This document shows, piece after piece, positions 8,248 through 16,683 of a DNA stretch of 64,000 nt. Each line of letters starts with the position of its first letter. Within the stretch, counting starts at the first letter, position 1. The stretch is taken from NCBI GenBank assembly GCA_017347465.1, contig AP021858.1, positions 1,054,001 to 1,118,000 of the forward strand. The letters are read 5' to 3'. A program made the position numbers and the translations under genes. Under the pieces are notes generated by a model. The model did not search any database. It saw only the letters and a program-made list of their open reading frames with translations, and had not been told where the DNA came from. Origin of the DNA: Candidatus Nitrosymbiomonas proteolyticus. Lineage in GTDB: Bacteria; Armatimonadota; Fimbriimonadia; Fimbriimonadales; Fimbriimonadaceae.

Positions 8248-9135
8248 TTAGGAGCGCGAAGCCGTTGCGCGCGCTTGCTCGGATCGGAGGCGGGCCTCGG
8301 CGGCATCGACGACGTTGGCGAGGAGGCTCGCCACAGTCATCGGGCCCACTCCACCGGGTACCGGCGTGAGGAAGGAAGCCCTTTTGGCCGCCGTTTCGAA
8401 CTCCACATCGCCCACGTCCGTCGCGCGGCCCTCGACCTTGTTGTAGCCTGCGTCCAACACCACGACCCCCGGCTTCAGCCAGTCGCCCTTGACGAATTCA
8501 GGTCTGCCGACGGCGGCGACGAGGATGTCGGCAGTTCGGCAGAGGTCGGGAAGGTCGCGGGTCCGGCTATGGGCGATGGTGACGGTCGCATTCCTTTCGA
8601 GCAGCATGAGCGCGGCGGGCTTTCCCAAGATGACGCTGCGCCCGATCACGACCGCAGTCCTGCCCGTGCAGTCGATGTCATAGGCATCGAGCATCCTCAT
8701 CATCCCGAGGGGGGTCGCGCAACGGAAGCCGGGCGCACCCGCCACCAGCCGCCCCAGCGACTCCGGGGTGATCCCGTCGACGTCCTTCTTGGCCCCGAGT
8801 TCGAGTAGCGCCTCCGACTCGTCGAGTTGGGAGGGCAATGGATGTTGAATCAGGATTCCGTGGACGGATTCGTCGGCGTTCCACTCCCTGATCTTTTCCA
8901 GAAGCTCCGACTGTGAGGTGGCCTCTCCGACGGAGTACGTACCGCTCTCAATCCCCATCGCTTCGGCCCACTTCGTCTTCATGCGAACGTAGGCCAAGCT
9001 CGCCGGGTCTTGAGACGCCACAAGGACCTCGAGTCGAGGCCGGATTCCGGCGGCGGACAGCGCGCTGACCCTTTCGGCGAGCTGGGCGCGCAGTTGGGTG
9101 GAAAGTGATTTCCCGTCGATGAGAGTTGCAGACAT
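8248..9135 (-). CDS. folD: bifunctional methylenetetrahydrofolate dehydrogenase / cyclohydrolase
   Basis: FolD interconverts 5,10-methylene- and 10-formyl-tetrahydrofolate for purine, thymidylate and formyl-Met synthesis. The 295-residue protein has YVRMKTKWAEAMGI with the catalytic Lys, the ILIQHPLP block, KDVDGITPESLG, the NADP loop VVIGRSVILGKPAA and the C-terminal TPVPGGVGPMT signature. Its ATG overlaps the nusB stop by one base (TGATG), and a GAGGAA ribosome-binding site fits this start. It is the last tightly coupled gene of the accB-like/accC/nusB run. Confidence 0.94.
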   Translation of the reverse strand: MSATLIDGKSLSTQLRAQLAERVSALSAAGIRPRLEVLVASQDPASLAYVRMKTKWAEAMGIESGTYSVGEATSQSELLEKIREWNADESVHGILIQHPLPSQLDESEALLELGAKKDVDGITPESLGRLVAGAPGFRCATPLGMMRMLDAYDIDCTGRTAVVIGRSVILGKPAALMLLERNATVTIAHSRTRDLPDLCRTADILVAAVGRPEFVKGDWLKPGVVVLDAGYNKVEGRATDVGDVEFETAAKRASFLTPVPGGVGPMTVASLLANVVDAAEARLRSEQARATASRS

Positions 9136-9707
9136 CAAGATTCCTCGGTGCGAATGAGCCACTTGGAGACTCGTTCGAGATCTCTTACCTGTCCGGAGCC
9201 CTCTTCCACCATGATCTCCTCCGCTTCGGGTTCCGTTGGGTCTGGAGGAGTCGACTCTTCCGGGGTTTCTTCGGGGTCGGGGGAGTCCAGCCGGTATCTC
9301 GCGGGCCCGCGCAGCACCGCCGCAAGAACGCCGTTCACGAACTTGCCGCTCTCCGCCGAGCCGAACTTCTTCGCAATCTCGACGGCCTCGGAAACGCTCA
9401 CGATCGCAGGAATGTCAGATCGGTGGAAAAGCTCATAGGTGGAGAGTTCCAAGACTGCGCGATCCGTCATCGACAGCCGCCCCAACTCCCAATCGACCAA
9501 GAACCTCGATAGAGTGGCGTCGATCTCTTCGCGCCGAGCCAAAATGCCCCGCAAGCATTCGTCCGCGTACACCTTGAGATCGGAGTCGAGTTGGGGAAGC
9601 TCCCGGATGCCCTCCGCGGCTTCGTCCAAAGTACACCGCCCCACGTCCATCGAATACAGCGCTTGGATCACCGCCTGACGAGCTTGTCTGCGGCTCTTAT
9701 GACTCAA
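9135..9707 (-). CDS. nusB: transcription antitermination factor NusB
   Basis: The first 140 residues form the all-helical NusB domain (RRQARQAVIQALYSMDVG, MTDRAVLELSTYEL, PAIVSVSEAVEIAKKFG, KFVNGVL), which with NusE binds boxA RNA during rRNA transcription. A C-terminal extension of about 50 residues is Pro/Glu/Asp-rich (EETPEESTPPDPTEPEAEE) and ends in a basic segment; ordinary NusB has no such tail. The start is TTG with a GAGGTG ribosome-binding site, overlapping the accC stop by 11 bases. The next Met is too far inside the domain to be used. Confidence 0.9.
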   Translation of the reverse strand: MSHKSRRQARQAVIQALYSMDVGRCTLDEAAEGIRELPQLDSDLKVYADECLRGILARREEIDATLSRFLVDWELGRLSMTDRAVLELSTYELFHRSDIPAIVSVSEAVEIAKKFGSAESGKFVNGVLAAVLRGPARYRLDSPDPEETPEESTPPDPTEPEAEEIMVEEGSGQVRDLERVSKWLIRTEES

Positions 9708-11058
9708 CAGGCACCTCAGAGAGAAACGCCGGGACGAACCCCGTGTCGATCTCGCCTGACTGGAATCTTGAGTCGGCGCAGAGTTCCCTAAGGAACGGAA
9801 TGTTGGTGCGAATGCCCTCGACTTCGAATTCGTGCAGGGCGGAAAGCAGCTTGGCGACCGCTGCCGGACGATCGCGGTCGGTGACGATCAACTTGGCGAT
9901 CATCGGGTCGTAATAGGGCGAGATCGTAAACCCTGCGTAGGCGTGCGTATCGAGTCGGACCCCCCTTCCTCCCGGCGCGAGCCACTTGGTGATGCGACCC
10001 GTGCTGGGATGGAAATCTCTCGAGGGGTCCTGCGCGGTGATGCGGGCCTCGATCGAATGTCCTTTGAGTTGAATGTCCTCCTGCCGGAAAGGGAGCGGCT
10101 CACCGCTGGCCACAAGCAGCATCGTCCGAACCAGGTCGATGCCCGTGACCTCTTCCGTGACCGGGTGCTCGACCTGGAGCCTGGTGTTCATTTCGAGGAA
10201 GTAGAACTGCCCTTCTGGGTCCACGAGGAACTCGACCGTTCCCGCGTTTTGGTAGCCCACGGACCACGCCACCCGCACTGCGGCCTCACCCATCGTTCGC
10301 CTAAGATCGTGGGGCATCGCCGCAAAAGGAGCCTCCTCGACGATCTTTTGATGGCGCAGGTTCTGCACGGAGCATTCCCTTTCGCCGAGGTACACGAGGT
10401 TGCCGTGGGAGTCTCCCATGACTTGGAACTCAACGTGCCTCGGCGAAGAGACGAACTTCTCGACGAGCATTTCGCCCGAACCGAAACTGGCTTGCGCCTC
10501 TGCGACGGCCGTCGGCCATGCGCTGGTCAATTCGTCCGGCGAGCCCACCTTTCGAATCCCCCTGCCTCCACCGCCAGCCACCGCCTTCAGGAGGACCGGG
10601 TATCCGATCTGATCGGCGACCTTCAGCGCCTCACCCTCTCCGCTCACAGGCCCTTCAGAGCCGGGAACCACTGGGCAGTTGGACTCAATCGCGGCCTTCT
10701 TGGCTCGCGCTTTGTCTCCCATCGCGTTGATCGCCGACGCTGGGGGGCCGATGAAGGTAATCCCCAGGGACTCGAGCGCTTCGGCGAACGAGGCCCTCTC
10801 GCTGAAGTAGCCGTAGCCTGGGTGCACGGCTTCGGCCCCTGATATCTGGGCGGCCATCAGCACGTTCGCGAGGTTGAGATACGAATCGGAGTTGGCTCCC
10901 GCGCCGATGCAGATAGCCTCATCGGCGATCTGGACATGCAGACTGTCTTGGTCCGCTTGGGAATAAATGGCGACCGACCGAATCCCCATCTCACGACATG
11001 CGCGGATGACTCGGCAGGCGATCTCGCCCCGATTCGCGATCAAGACCTTTTGAAACAT
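9697..11058 (-). CDS. accC: acetyl-CoA carboxylase, biotin carboxylase subunit
   Basis: AccC carboxylates biotin on its carrier protein using ATP and bicarbonate, the first step of fatty-acid synthesis. The 453-residue ATP-grasp protein starts MFQKVLIANRGEIACRVIRA and has the glycine-rich ATP loop KAVAGGGGRGI, ERECSVQNLRHQKIVEEAP, and the metal and catalytic site FLEMNTRLQVEHPVTE. Length is normal. It overlaps the upstream pseudopilin gene by one base (TGATG) and the nusB start by 11. Its expected partner, the gene at 11436-11849, lacks the biotinylation lysine, so the real carrier protein may be encoded elsewhere. Confidence 0.95.
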   Translation of the reverse strand: MFQKVLIANRGEIACRVIRACREMGIRSVAIYSQADQDSLHVQIADEAICIGAGANSDSYLNLANVLMAAQISGAEAVHPGYGYFSERASFAEALESLGITFIGPPASAINAMGDKARAKKAAIESNCPVVPGSEGPVSGEGEALKVADQIGYPVLLKAVAGGGGRGIRKVGSPDELTSAWPTAVAEAQASFGSGEMLVEKFVSSPRHVEFQVMGDSHGNLVYLGERECSVQNLRHQKIVEEAPFAAMPHDLRRTMGEAAVRVAWSVGYQNAGTVEFLVDPEGQFYFLEMNTRLQVEHPVTEEVTGIDLVRTMLLVASGEPLPFRQEDIQLKGHSIEARITAQDPSRDFHPSTGRITKWLAPGGRGVRLDTHAYAGFTISPYYDPMIAKLIVTDRDRPAAVAKLLSALHEFEVEGIRTNIPFLRELCADSRFQSGEIDTGFVPAFLSEVPVES

Positions 11059-11426
11059 CAGTACTTTCCGTGTCCTGGGTGAGGGCACTTGACCTTTCCG
11101 GTCTCGGAGCTATATTCGTAGGGCTCGCTTCCGATCGGGCACGTTTCGAAGTCGCGGCCCAACCTCATGGCTTCGATGCTCGAGGGAAAGGTCCCGTCGA
11201 CGGTCTCACCGAGTTGGACCGCCTGCCGAATCTGCATCAGTTGTTGCTTGCATTCGGTGTCGCGAGCTTTCATGAGCGCGGCCCCCACCGTCGTTTGTCC
11301 CTTGCCGTCGGGGCGAGCGGAAGTCGAGCCGGTTCCCGAGCCGACGAAGTACACCACCGCCAAGATCGAGATGATCACGAGCACGATCATCGTCGCCACC
11401 AAAGTCTGTCCGCGCTGTCGCCTCAT
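11058..11426 (-). CDS. type IV pilin-like / pseudopilin protein
   Basis: A 122-residue protein with a short basic leader MRRQRG followed by QTLVATMIVLVIISILAVVYFVG, the layout of a class III prepilin leader and transmembrane helix. The +5 Glu of typical pilins is replaced by Ala and the +1 Phe by Gln, so cleavage by a prepilin peptidase is likely but not certain. The periplasmic part is small and ends with two Cys (CPIGS and KCPHPGHGKY) that could form a disulfide. It has a GAGGAAG ribosome-binding site and sits between the accB-like gene (nine-base gap) and accC (one-base overlap), an unexpected place for a pilin gene. Confidence 0.7.
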   Translation of the reverse strand: MRRQRGQTLVATMIVLVIISILAVVYFVGSGTGSTSARPDGKGQTTVGAALMKARDTECKQQLMQIRQAVQLGETVDGTFPSSIEAMRLGRDFETCPIGSEPYEYSSETGKVKCPHPGHGKY

Positions 11427-11435
11427 TTCACTTCC

Positions 11436-11849
11436 TCATTCACAACGGATGTAGGCCAGCACCTGGCCAAACTGCACGGCGTCTCCGTGGGAGACGGCGA
11501 CGGTCTCCAGGACTCCCCCGCAGGGGCTGGGAACGTCGTTCGCGATGCCAAGAGCCGCGACCGCTGCGACAATCTCCCCCTCTTCGACTTCGAGCCCCGC
11601 GCGGAACGTTTCGTTCGTGTCTCGGAAAAATCCGACGCAGGGAGCCGTGAGGGGCACTCGACCGTCCGACGGTTCCGCTTCGGGAGCCTGAAACTGCGCC
11701 TGCTTCTTCGGGTGATGGTTCGAAGGGCGGGAAGGACCCAATCGAGCCTCGAACTCGACATCGCCGAATTCCAACTCGACCTCCGTAATTCCGCGACTCC
11801 GGGCTATCCGCAGAACGCGGCGGACTGGGTCCAACCCTTCGGTATCCAT
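11436..11849 (-). CDS. AccB-like biotinyl-domain protein lacking the biotin lysine
   Basis: A 137-residue protein with the layout of the acetyl-CoA carboxylase carrier AccB: an N-terminal helix-strand region, a Pro/Ala-rich linker (about 42-65) and a C-terminal biotinyl fold from VPLTAPCVGFFRDT to GDAVQFGQVLAYI. Where AccB has the EAMKM loop, residues 98-102 read AALGI, so Gly101 replaces the biotin-accepting Lys. The rest of the fold is well kept, which argues against random decay. The start at 11849 is chosen because a family-like N-terminus begins there; the ribosome-binding site is weak. It heads the run pseudopilin, accC, nusB, folD. It may be a structural or regulatory partner of AccC, or the lysine may have been lost to a sequence error. 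Confidence 0.75.
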   Translation of the reverse strand: MDTEGLDPVRRVLRIARSRGITEVELEFGDVEFEARLGPSRPSNHHPKKQAQFQAPEAEPSDGRVPLTAPCVGFFRDTNETFRAGLEVEEGEIVAAVAALGIANDVPSPCGGVLETVAVSHGDAVQFGQVLAYIRCE

Positions 11850-12208
11850 TCCCCTAGATTCTACCAGCCCCCCGGTTCGGATTCGAGAGCTATAGCAGGA
11901 TTGCTTGGTCTGCGCCGAGATTCGATATGGAATCCGTCGTTTAGGCGAGCGCAGCGGGAGGTCGTTCCAAGGGGCGGCAGAAGGCTGCGGGCGGCTTGGG
12001 GGAGCAAAAGTGAAGACAGCAGCGGAGCACACGACGCGAGAGAAACTCGATCGCGCCTCTTCGACTGACGGGTACGGAACATCGCGGAAAGACGGAGGCC
12101 TCGGGTTTGCGCCGAGGCGAGGCGAGCCGACGAAGTCATCGATGTGGAGTCTTGCGATGGAGTGCTGGCGAAGCCACTCCGCGCTGTTAGTCGCGACAGA
12201 GGAGATCG
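11850..12208. other. 360-base gene-free stretch with hairpins, upstream of the HDOD gene
   Basis: No reading frame here has recognisable coding character. Two perfect inverted repeats are visible: a 7-bp stem at 12098-12104/12112-12118 with a 7-base loop, and a 6-bp stem at 12159-12164/12175-12180. The second ends about 28 bases before the HDOD start codon. I compared the stretch with remembered consensus elements of RNase P RNA, SRP RNA, tmRNA and c-di-GMP riboswitches and found no match. It may hold a structured 5' leader of the HDOD mRNA, the divergent promoter of the accB-like operon, or both. Confidence 0.35.
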
Positions 12209-13090
12209 ATGAGCGTCAAGCAGCCCACACTAGCTGAGATCGTTGAGAGCGTCACCGAGTTGCCGGCGATGCCCCATGTGACTATGGCCGTGCTTCGGGA
12301 GGCCGACTCGGAAGACGGGTCCGCCCGAAGACTCGCCGACCAACTGAGCCAGGACCAAGCCCTTGCCGTGAGGGTTTTGCGCCTCTCCAACAGCGCCTTT
12401 TATGGACTTCCGCGTACTGTATCTGAAATCCCCGAAGCCGTTGTGGTCTTGGGGACGAGAGCGATTCGCAGCCTGGCGCTTGTTGCCTCGACCTATCCGT
12501 GGCTTTCGAAGTCGTTGGGAAGCTATGGCGTCGCGGCGAACACGCTTTGGCGGCACTCCTTCGGCGTCGGAATCTGCTCGAAGCTCGTCTCTCAGCGCGC
12601 CGACGTCGCCCAGCCCGACACTGCGTTCGCAGGGGGGCTGCTGCACGATATCGGTAAGGTCGTAATGGGCATGTGGCTCGACCGGCATTCCATCGATTTG
12701 GAGCGGATCGCCGTCTCGGAACTGCTGACCTTCGACCAGGTGGAAAGCAAGCTCTTTGGATTCAACCACGCCGATGTGGGAGCGGCTCTCGCCAAGGCAT
12801 GGAACCTCCCCGGGGTCCTCGTCGAAGCGATTGGGCATCACCACCCGCACCCTGATTCGGATTCGGAGGCAGTTCCCGACACGTTCTCTGATGTCATTCG
12901 GGTCGCCGACGCGATCGCGTACCGCCAGGGTCTCGATATGGGCATTCTTGGCTACCCTCGGCCGTTCGATGGGGATTCGGTCGAGCGCCTAAACCTTACG
13001 GGCGATCAGATCGAGGACATCGGGTCGGAGTTCGCATCGCGCTTCGAGGAACACCAGCGGTTGTTCGAGCGGTCGACCGCGGCCGCCTGA
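12209..13090 (+). CDS. HDOD-domain signalling protein
   Basis: A 293-residue protein made mostly of an HDOD domain. It begins LAEIVESVTELPAMPHV, has the QDQALAVRVLRLSNSAFYGLP segment, VVVLGTRAIRSLAL, an HD-like GLLHDIGKVVMG near residue 147 and an AIGHHH block near 210. HDOD proteins lie in signal-transduction networks that often involve c-di-GMP, but most have no shown enzymatic activity; this one keeps several HD-type histidines. An AGAGGAG ribosome-binding site precedes the ATG. It is monocistronic, behind a long leader. A second HDOD protein, fused to EAL, is at 29646-30917. Confidence 0.82.
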   Translation: MSVKQPTLAEIVESVTELPAMPHVTMAVLREADSEDGSARRLADQLSQDQALAVRVLRLSNSAFYGLPRTVSEIPEAVVVLGTRAIRSLALVASTYPWLSKSLGSYGVAANTLWRHSFGVGICSKLVSQRADVAQPDTAFAGGLLHDIGKVVMGMWLDRHSIDLERIAVSELLTFDQVESKLFGFNHADVGAALAKAWNLPGVLVEAIGHHHPHPDSDSEAVPDTFSDVIRVADAIAYRQGLDMGILGYPRPFDGDSVERLNLTGDQIEDIGSEFASRFEEHQRLFERSTAAA

Positions 13091-13150
13091 AGCGACAGAG
13101 GCCTTTGCCCTACGCCGCAACCCCCGACATCTGCCATCGTATAGCCAACG

Positions 13151-14014
13151 ATGGCCGAACGAAAGGTTTTGACCGGACTCAGCGCCGAGGCGTTCATCGC
13201 CGAAACGGACCGGGTCGCCCTGCGAGCTTTGCAAAAGGTCCCGCTTCTTCCGAAGGTGGTCCAGAAGTTCTATGAGTTGGGGATCGACCGCTGGATGTAC
13301 TGCTGGAATATGGCGCAGTCTGTGCGTTGTGGGCCCCGACAGTTCAAGACGCTCTATGACATCCTGCGCGAGTCGTGCGAAGTGCTCGATATGCCCGAGC
13401 CCGAGCTTTATGTCACCAGCAACCCTTTCCCGAACGCCTTCGCAGGGGGAGTCGAGCGCCCTTACATCACGCTGCGCTCCTCGCTGATCGACACGCTTTC
13501 GGACGAACAACTGTATCACCTCATCGGTCACGAACTGGGCCACGTCAAGGCCGGGCATGTTCTGTACAAGTCCGTAGCTTCGATCCTGATCCCGCTGCTG
13601 GAACTTGTGGGAAGGCGCACCTTTGGCCTGGGGGACGTGGCAAGCATAGGGTTGATGCTCGCGTTCTACGAGTGGTCTCGGCAGGCCGAAGTCACCGCCG
13701 ACCGCGCCGGGCTTCTCGTTTCTCAGTCCCTCGATACCTCCATCGACGCGAACCTTTCTCTGACCGCGGGCCCAAGCCGGCTGAAGCACGAACTCAACCG
13801 CGACGCTTTCATGGACCAAGCGCGCGCTTATCACGACGCGACCGGGCTCGACGCCGTCGGCAAGGTGCTGATCTTCGTGCTGATGAGTTCGACGTACACG
13901 CACCCAATGCCCGTCCACCGCGCCCAAGAACTCGAACGGTGGGTCCTTTCGGGGGCGTATGACCGGATTCTCGCAGGCGACTACGCACGAACGACCAACG
14001 CCAAAGGCGCGTAG
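13151..14014 (+). CDS. M48-family zinc metallopeptidase
   Basis: A 287-residue peptidase with the zinc motif [10 protein letters not shown] around residue 128 and the downstream third-ligand motif EVTADRAG, both typical of the M48 (HtpX/Ste24-like) family. The segment [15 protein letters not shown] precedes it, as in HtpX relatives. A hydrophobic stretch after the zinc motif (about 138-175) may insert in the membrane, but the multiple N-terminal helices of HtpX are absent. Such enzymes degrade misfolded membrane or secreted proteins. No ribosome-binding site is seen; a TATAGC sequence ends five bases before the ATG, so the mRNA may be leaderless. Confidence 0.85.
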   Translation: MAERKVLTGLSAEAFIAETDRVALRALQKVPLLPKVVQKFYELGIDRWMYCWNMAQSVRCGPRQFKTLYDILRESCEVLDMPEPELYVTSNPFPNAFAGGVERPYITLRSSLIDTLSDEQLYHLIGHELGHVKAGHVLYKSVASILIPLLELVGRRTFGLGDVASIGLMLAFYEWSRQAEVTADRAGLLVSQSLDTSIDANLSLTAGPSRLKHELNRDAFMDQARAYHDATGLDAVGKVLIFVLMSSTYTHPMPVHRAQELERWVLSGAYDRILAGDYARTTNAKGA

Positions 14015-14040
14015 GCCGTAGGATTAGGTACACCTTTGCC

Positions 14041-14733
14041 ATGAAGCGCGCCGTTGTCTTGTTGAGTGGCGGGCTGGATTCTACGACGACTTTCGCCCTC
14101 GCGCGAGATCAGGGATTTGAAGTACACGCCCTCACCGTTGCTTATGGCCAGCGGCATGGAGCCGAACTGGACGCAGCTCAACGCGTCGCTCAGGTCTATG
14201 GCGCGGCTTCCCATCAGGTCGTCAAGGTGCCGCTGGACGCCTTCGGGGGTTCTGCGCTGACCTCAAAGATTGAGGTTCCCAAGCATAGGGCCTCCGAGGA
14301 ACGCTCCGCCGACATTCCCATCACCTACGTCCCGGCTCGCAACACGATTCTTCTCGCGCTTGCGCTGGGGTTTGCGGAGTCGATCGGCGCTTTCGATATC
14401 TTTCTGGGAGTCAATGCCGTCGATTACAGCGGGTATCCCGACTGTCGCCCTGAGTTTGTCGCGGCTTTCGAGGAGTTGGCGGCCGTCGCGACGAAGGCGG
14501 GGGTCGAGGGCAAGAGATTTCGAATTCACGCCCCGCTGATCGAATTGTCCAAGGCCGAGATCGTTCGGCTCGGTCTTTCGCTGGGAGTCGATTACTCGCT
14601 GACGCACTCCTGCTACGACCCTCTGCCGGGAGGACGAGCATGCGGGGAATGCGATTCGTGCCTCATCCGGGCAGAAGCGTTTGCGGAACTGGGGCTCGCC
14701 GACCCCGCTTTGGCCCACACCGGCCATGGGTAG
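14041..14733 (+). CDS. queC: 7-cyano-7-deazaguanine synthase
   Basis: QueC converts 7-carboxy-7-deazaguanine to preQ0 with ATP and ammonia, in queuosine biosynthesis. The 230-residue protein has the PP-loop SGGLDSTTT (9-17), YGQRHGAEL and a zinc site made by CYDP and CGECDSC near the C-terminus. The following queE gene starts inside its last codons, so the two are coupled. A GGTACACC sequence ends six bases before the ATG, and there is no Shine-Dalgarno sequence. QueD and QueF are not in this window. Confidence 0.94.
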   Translation: MKRAVVLLSGGLDSTTTFALARDQGFEVHALTVAYGQRHGAELDAAQRVAQVYGAASHQVVKVPLDAFGGSALTSKIEVPKHRASEERSADIPITYVPARNTILLALALGFAESIGAFDIFLGVNAVDYSGYPDCRPEFVAAFEELAAVATKAGVEGKRFRIHAPLIELSKAEIVRLGLSLGVDYSLTHSCYDPLPGGRACGECDSCLIRAEAFAELGLADPALAHTGHG

Positions 14734-15430
14734 CCTGCGCGTCGCGGAGGTGTTTTCCAGCGTCCAAGGCGAAGGGCTTTGGACCGGAACCCCCTCGACC
14801 TTCGTGCGGGTCAGCGGATGCAACCTCCGGTGCGGCTGGTGCGACACGCCCTACGCCAGTTGGCATCCCGAAGGGCCCGTCCGCACGGTGGAATCGCTCG
14901 TCGAAGAGGTCCGGCAAGCAGGCAACGAACATGTCGTCCTGACCGGCGGAGAGCCGATGCTCTTTGAGCCGATCATCGAACTCGCGAACCGACTCGCTTC
15001 TTGGGGCCATGTCCTGACCATCGAAACCGCCGGGACGGTATACCGAGACCTCCCCTGCGGTCTGTTGTCGGTCAGCCCCAAACTGAGCAACTCAGCTCCG
15101 GGCGAACGTGCCTCGGCAACCTGGAGGAAGAGGCACGAATCGACTCGCCTGCAACCGGACACTTTGAGGCGCCTACTCGCTCGCTACCCCTATCAATTGA
15201 AGTTCGTGGTTGACCCCGAAGGCGAGGCCGACGACCTGGGAGAGATCGAGGCTCTGCTCCGCCAGATAGGGTCGGTCGAGCCCGCGCGGGTGCTGCTGAT
15301 GCCTGAGGGCACCGACACGTCAACACTCTGCAGACGGATGGCGCTGCTCGAACCTGCCGCGCGGAGTCGTGGATGGGGCGTGTCGCCTCGTCTTCACATC
15401 GAGCTATTCGGCAACACGCGAGGGACCTGA
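14726..15430 (+). CDS. queE: 7-carboxy-7-deazaguanine synthase (radical SAM)
   Basis: QueE rearranges 6-carboxytetrahydropterin to 7-carboxy-7-deazaguanine. The 234-residue protein starts [17 protein letters not shown], the substrate-binding signature of the family, followed by the iron-sulfur cluster motif CNLRCGWCD (C-x3-C-x2-C) and the SAM-binding TGGEPML. The ATG lies eight bases inside queC. The 3' end overlaps the convergent YihY gene by 27 bases, and both frames look intact. QueE supplies the substrate of QueC. Confidence 0.92.
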   Translation: MGSLRVAEVFSSVQGEGLWTGTPSTFVRVSGCNLRCGWCDTPYASWHPEGPVRTVESLVEEVRQAGNEHVVLTGGEPMLFEPIIELANRLASWGHVLTIETAGTVYRDLPCGLLSVSPKLSNSAPGERASATWRKRHESTRLQPDTLRRLLARYPYQLKFVVDPEGEADDLGEIEALLRQIGSVEPARVLLMPEGTDTSTLCRRMALLEPAARSRGWGVSPRLHIELFGNTRGT

Positions 15431-16246
15431 GGGGGCTTTGCGCGACTCCGCATCCCGATCGCGCAGAAGCCGGGAGAGAATCGCTCCGAACAAGAACGCG
15501 TGCGCGCCGACGTAGGCCCACAAGAGGAATACGACCAGCGTTCCCACCGCGCCGTACACCGACCTGATGCCCGATAATTGGACGTACATCGTCACGGCCG
15601 ACTTGGCGACCGCCATCAGCAGCGCGGCGATCGCAGCTCCGGCCCACGCGTAGCGGTATCGCATGGACGCCCGCGTGCCGTTCACGTAGAGGATCGCAAA
15701 GGCGAGCAGCACGCCCAGCCAGGTGATCCCGAAGCGGATCGGCCCAGAAAGAGCGGTCGAGAGGCTCAGAGCCAGCCAAGAGTCCAGCACAAGCCAGCCG
15801 GTGAACAGGCCGCAAAAGAGCGCGACGAGCAGCACCGCCGCCCCTTGGTTGCGAAGGTAGTGGCGGACCGGAGAACCGGTTCCCTTATAGGCCATCAGCT
15901 CATCCATCGACTCCCTCGCATGGCGCAATAGGAGCGAAGCGCCAAACACGGCGAGCGCGAGGGCGATCAGGGTGGCGGCCGGTCCTTCGGGTCGAGCGGC
16001 AGAGGCGAGGAGCAGTTCTTGGATGACCGGTGTCGCTTCGGGCCCTGCGATCGCCTCGATGGCCCTGCGAATCCCCTCGTCAGTCGCGCTTGCGCCAAGT
16101 AGGTTCGTCGAAACTGCGCTCGCCACAACGATCCAGGGAGCGAGCGAGAGCGAGGCAAAGTACGCGAGCGCTCCAGCGTGGCGGTTGACCGAACTCGCAA
16201 GCGCTAGGAGAACGGCCTTTCCCACAAGCCGCAGGGCTGCCTTCAC
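15404..16246 (-). CDS. YihY/BrkB-family inner-membrane protein
   Basis: A 280-residue membrane protein with about six hydrophobic helices. It keeps the family blocks GALAYFASLSLAPWIVV near the N-terminus, YRYAWAGAAIAALLMAVAKSAVTMYV and SVYGAVGTLVVFLLWAYVGAHAFLFGAIL near the C-terminus. The family was once mis-assigned as RNase BN, and its function is unknown. The GTG start overlaps the stop of the upstream FmdB gene (GTGA). The C-terminus ends in a short charged tail and its codons overlap the end of queE on the other strand. Confidence 0.88.
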   Translation of the reverse strand: MKAALRLVGKAVLLALASSVNRHAGALAYFASLSLAPWIVVASAVSTNLLGASATDEGIRRAIEAIAGPEATPVIQELLLASAARPEGPAATLIALALAVFGASLLLRHARESMDELMAYKGTGSPVRHYLRNQGAAVLLVALFCGLFTGWLVLDSWLALSLSTALSGPIRFGITWLGVLLAFAILYVNGTRASMRYRYAWAGAAIAALLMAVAKSAVTMYVQLSGIRSVYGAVGTLVVFLLWAYVGAHAFLFGAILSRLLRDRDAESRKAPSGPSRVAE

Positions 16247-16572
16247 TCCGCCGAAGATGTTTCTTCCTCCGAATCTTGGTCGAAAAGGGACACCATGTCG
16301 TCTCCCAGTCCCTCGTCCAGCGCTTGGCCGGCCTCCCGAACAAGCTCCCGCATCCCTTGAAGCGAGTCCGGCTCACCGGAGGTTTCCAGCCGATCGGACA
16401 ACTGGCCGAGCCTTTGGTCCTCGGTCTTCCCGATTGCGAAGCCGCTGACGACACGGGAAGTTTCGTCGAGGCCGCACGCGGGGCACGGGGGATTGACGCC
16501 GGCTTCCGAAACAGAAGAGAACGTACTGAACCTTCTGCCGCAACTCGCGCAGAGCCACTCGTAGATCGGCAT
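16243..16572 (-). CDS. FmdB-family zinc-ribbon protein
   Basis: A 109-residue protein. The first 50 residues are the FmdB regulatory zinc ribbon: MPIYEWLCASCGRRFSTF with the first CxxC, then CPACG with the second, ending VVSGFAI. The rest is an acidic, helical tail (LSDRLETSGEPDS to the end) without a known domain. FmdB-type proteins are often annotated as regulators, without firm evidence. The ATG at 16572 gives the canonical MPIYE start. A TATCTT hexamer (16583-16588) lies ten bases upstream. The gene is coupled to the YihY gene. Confidence 0.8.
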   Translation of the reverse strand: MPIYEWLCASCGRRFSTFSSVSEAGVNPPCPACGLDETSRVVSGFAIGKTEDQRLGQLSDRLETSGEPDSLQGMRELVREAGQALDEGLGDDMVSLFDQDSEEETSSAE

Positions 16573-16683
16573 CGTCGAGTTCAAGATACCAAACCGGCGC
16601 TAAGCGGTACACTACGACACTACGCAGCGGGCGCCCTCCGACCGACCGACTCTCGCGAGCAACTAAGGACCGATTTTTGACCT

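Noticed and set aside
11861-12139. A 92-residue minus-strand open frame and a 110-residue plus-strand frame (11905-12237) in the gene-free stretch
   Set aside because: Neither has a ribosome-binding site, a domain or a plausible composition, and the plus-strand frame runs into the HDOD gene in another phase.
12098-12180. A known riboswitch or RNase P/SRP RNA in the HDOD leader
   Set aside because: The remembered core motifs of RNase P RNA, SRP RNA, tmRNA and c-di-GMP riboswitches are not present. Kept only as unexplained hairpins.
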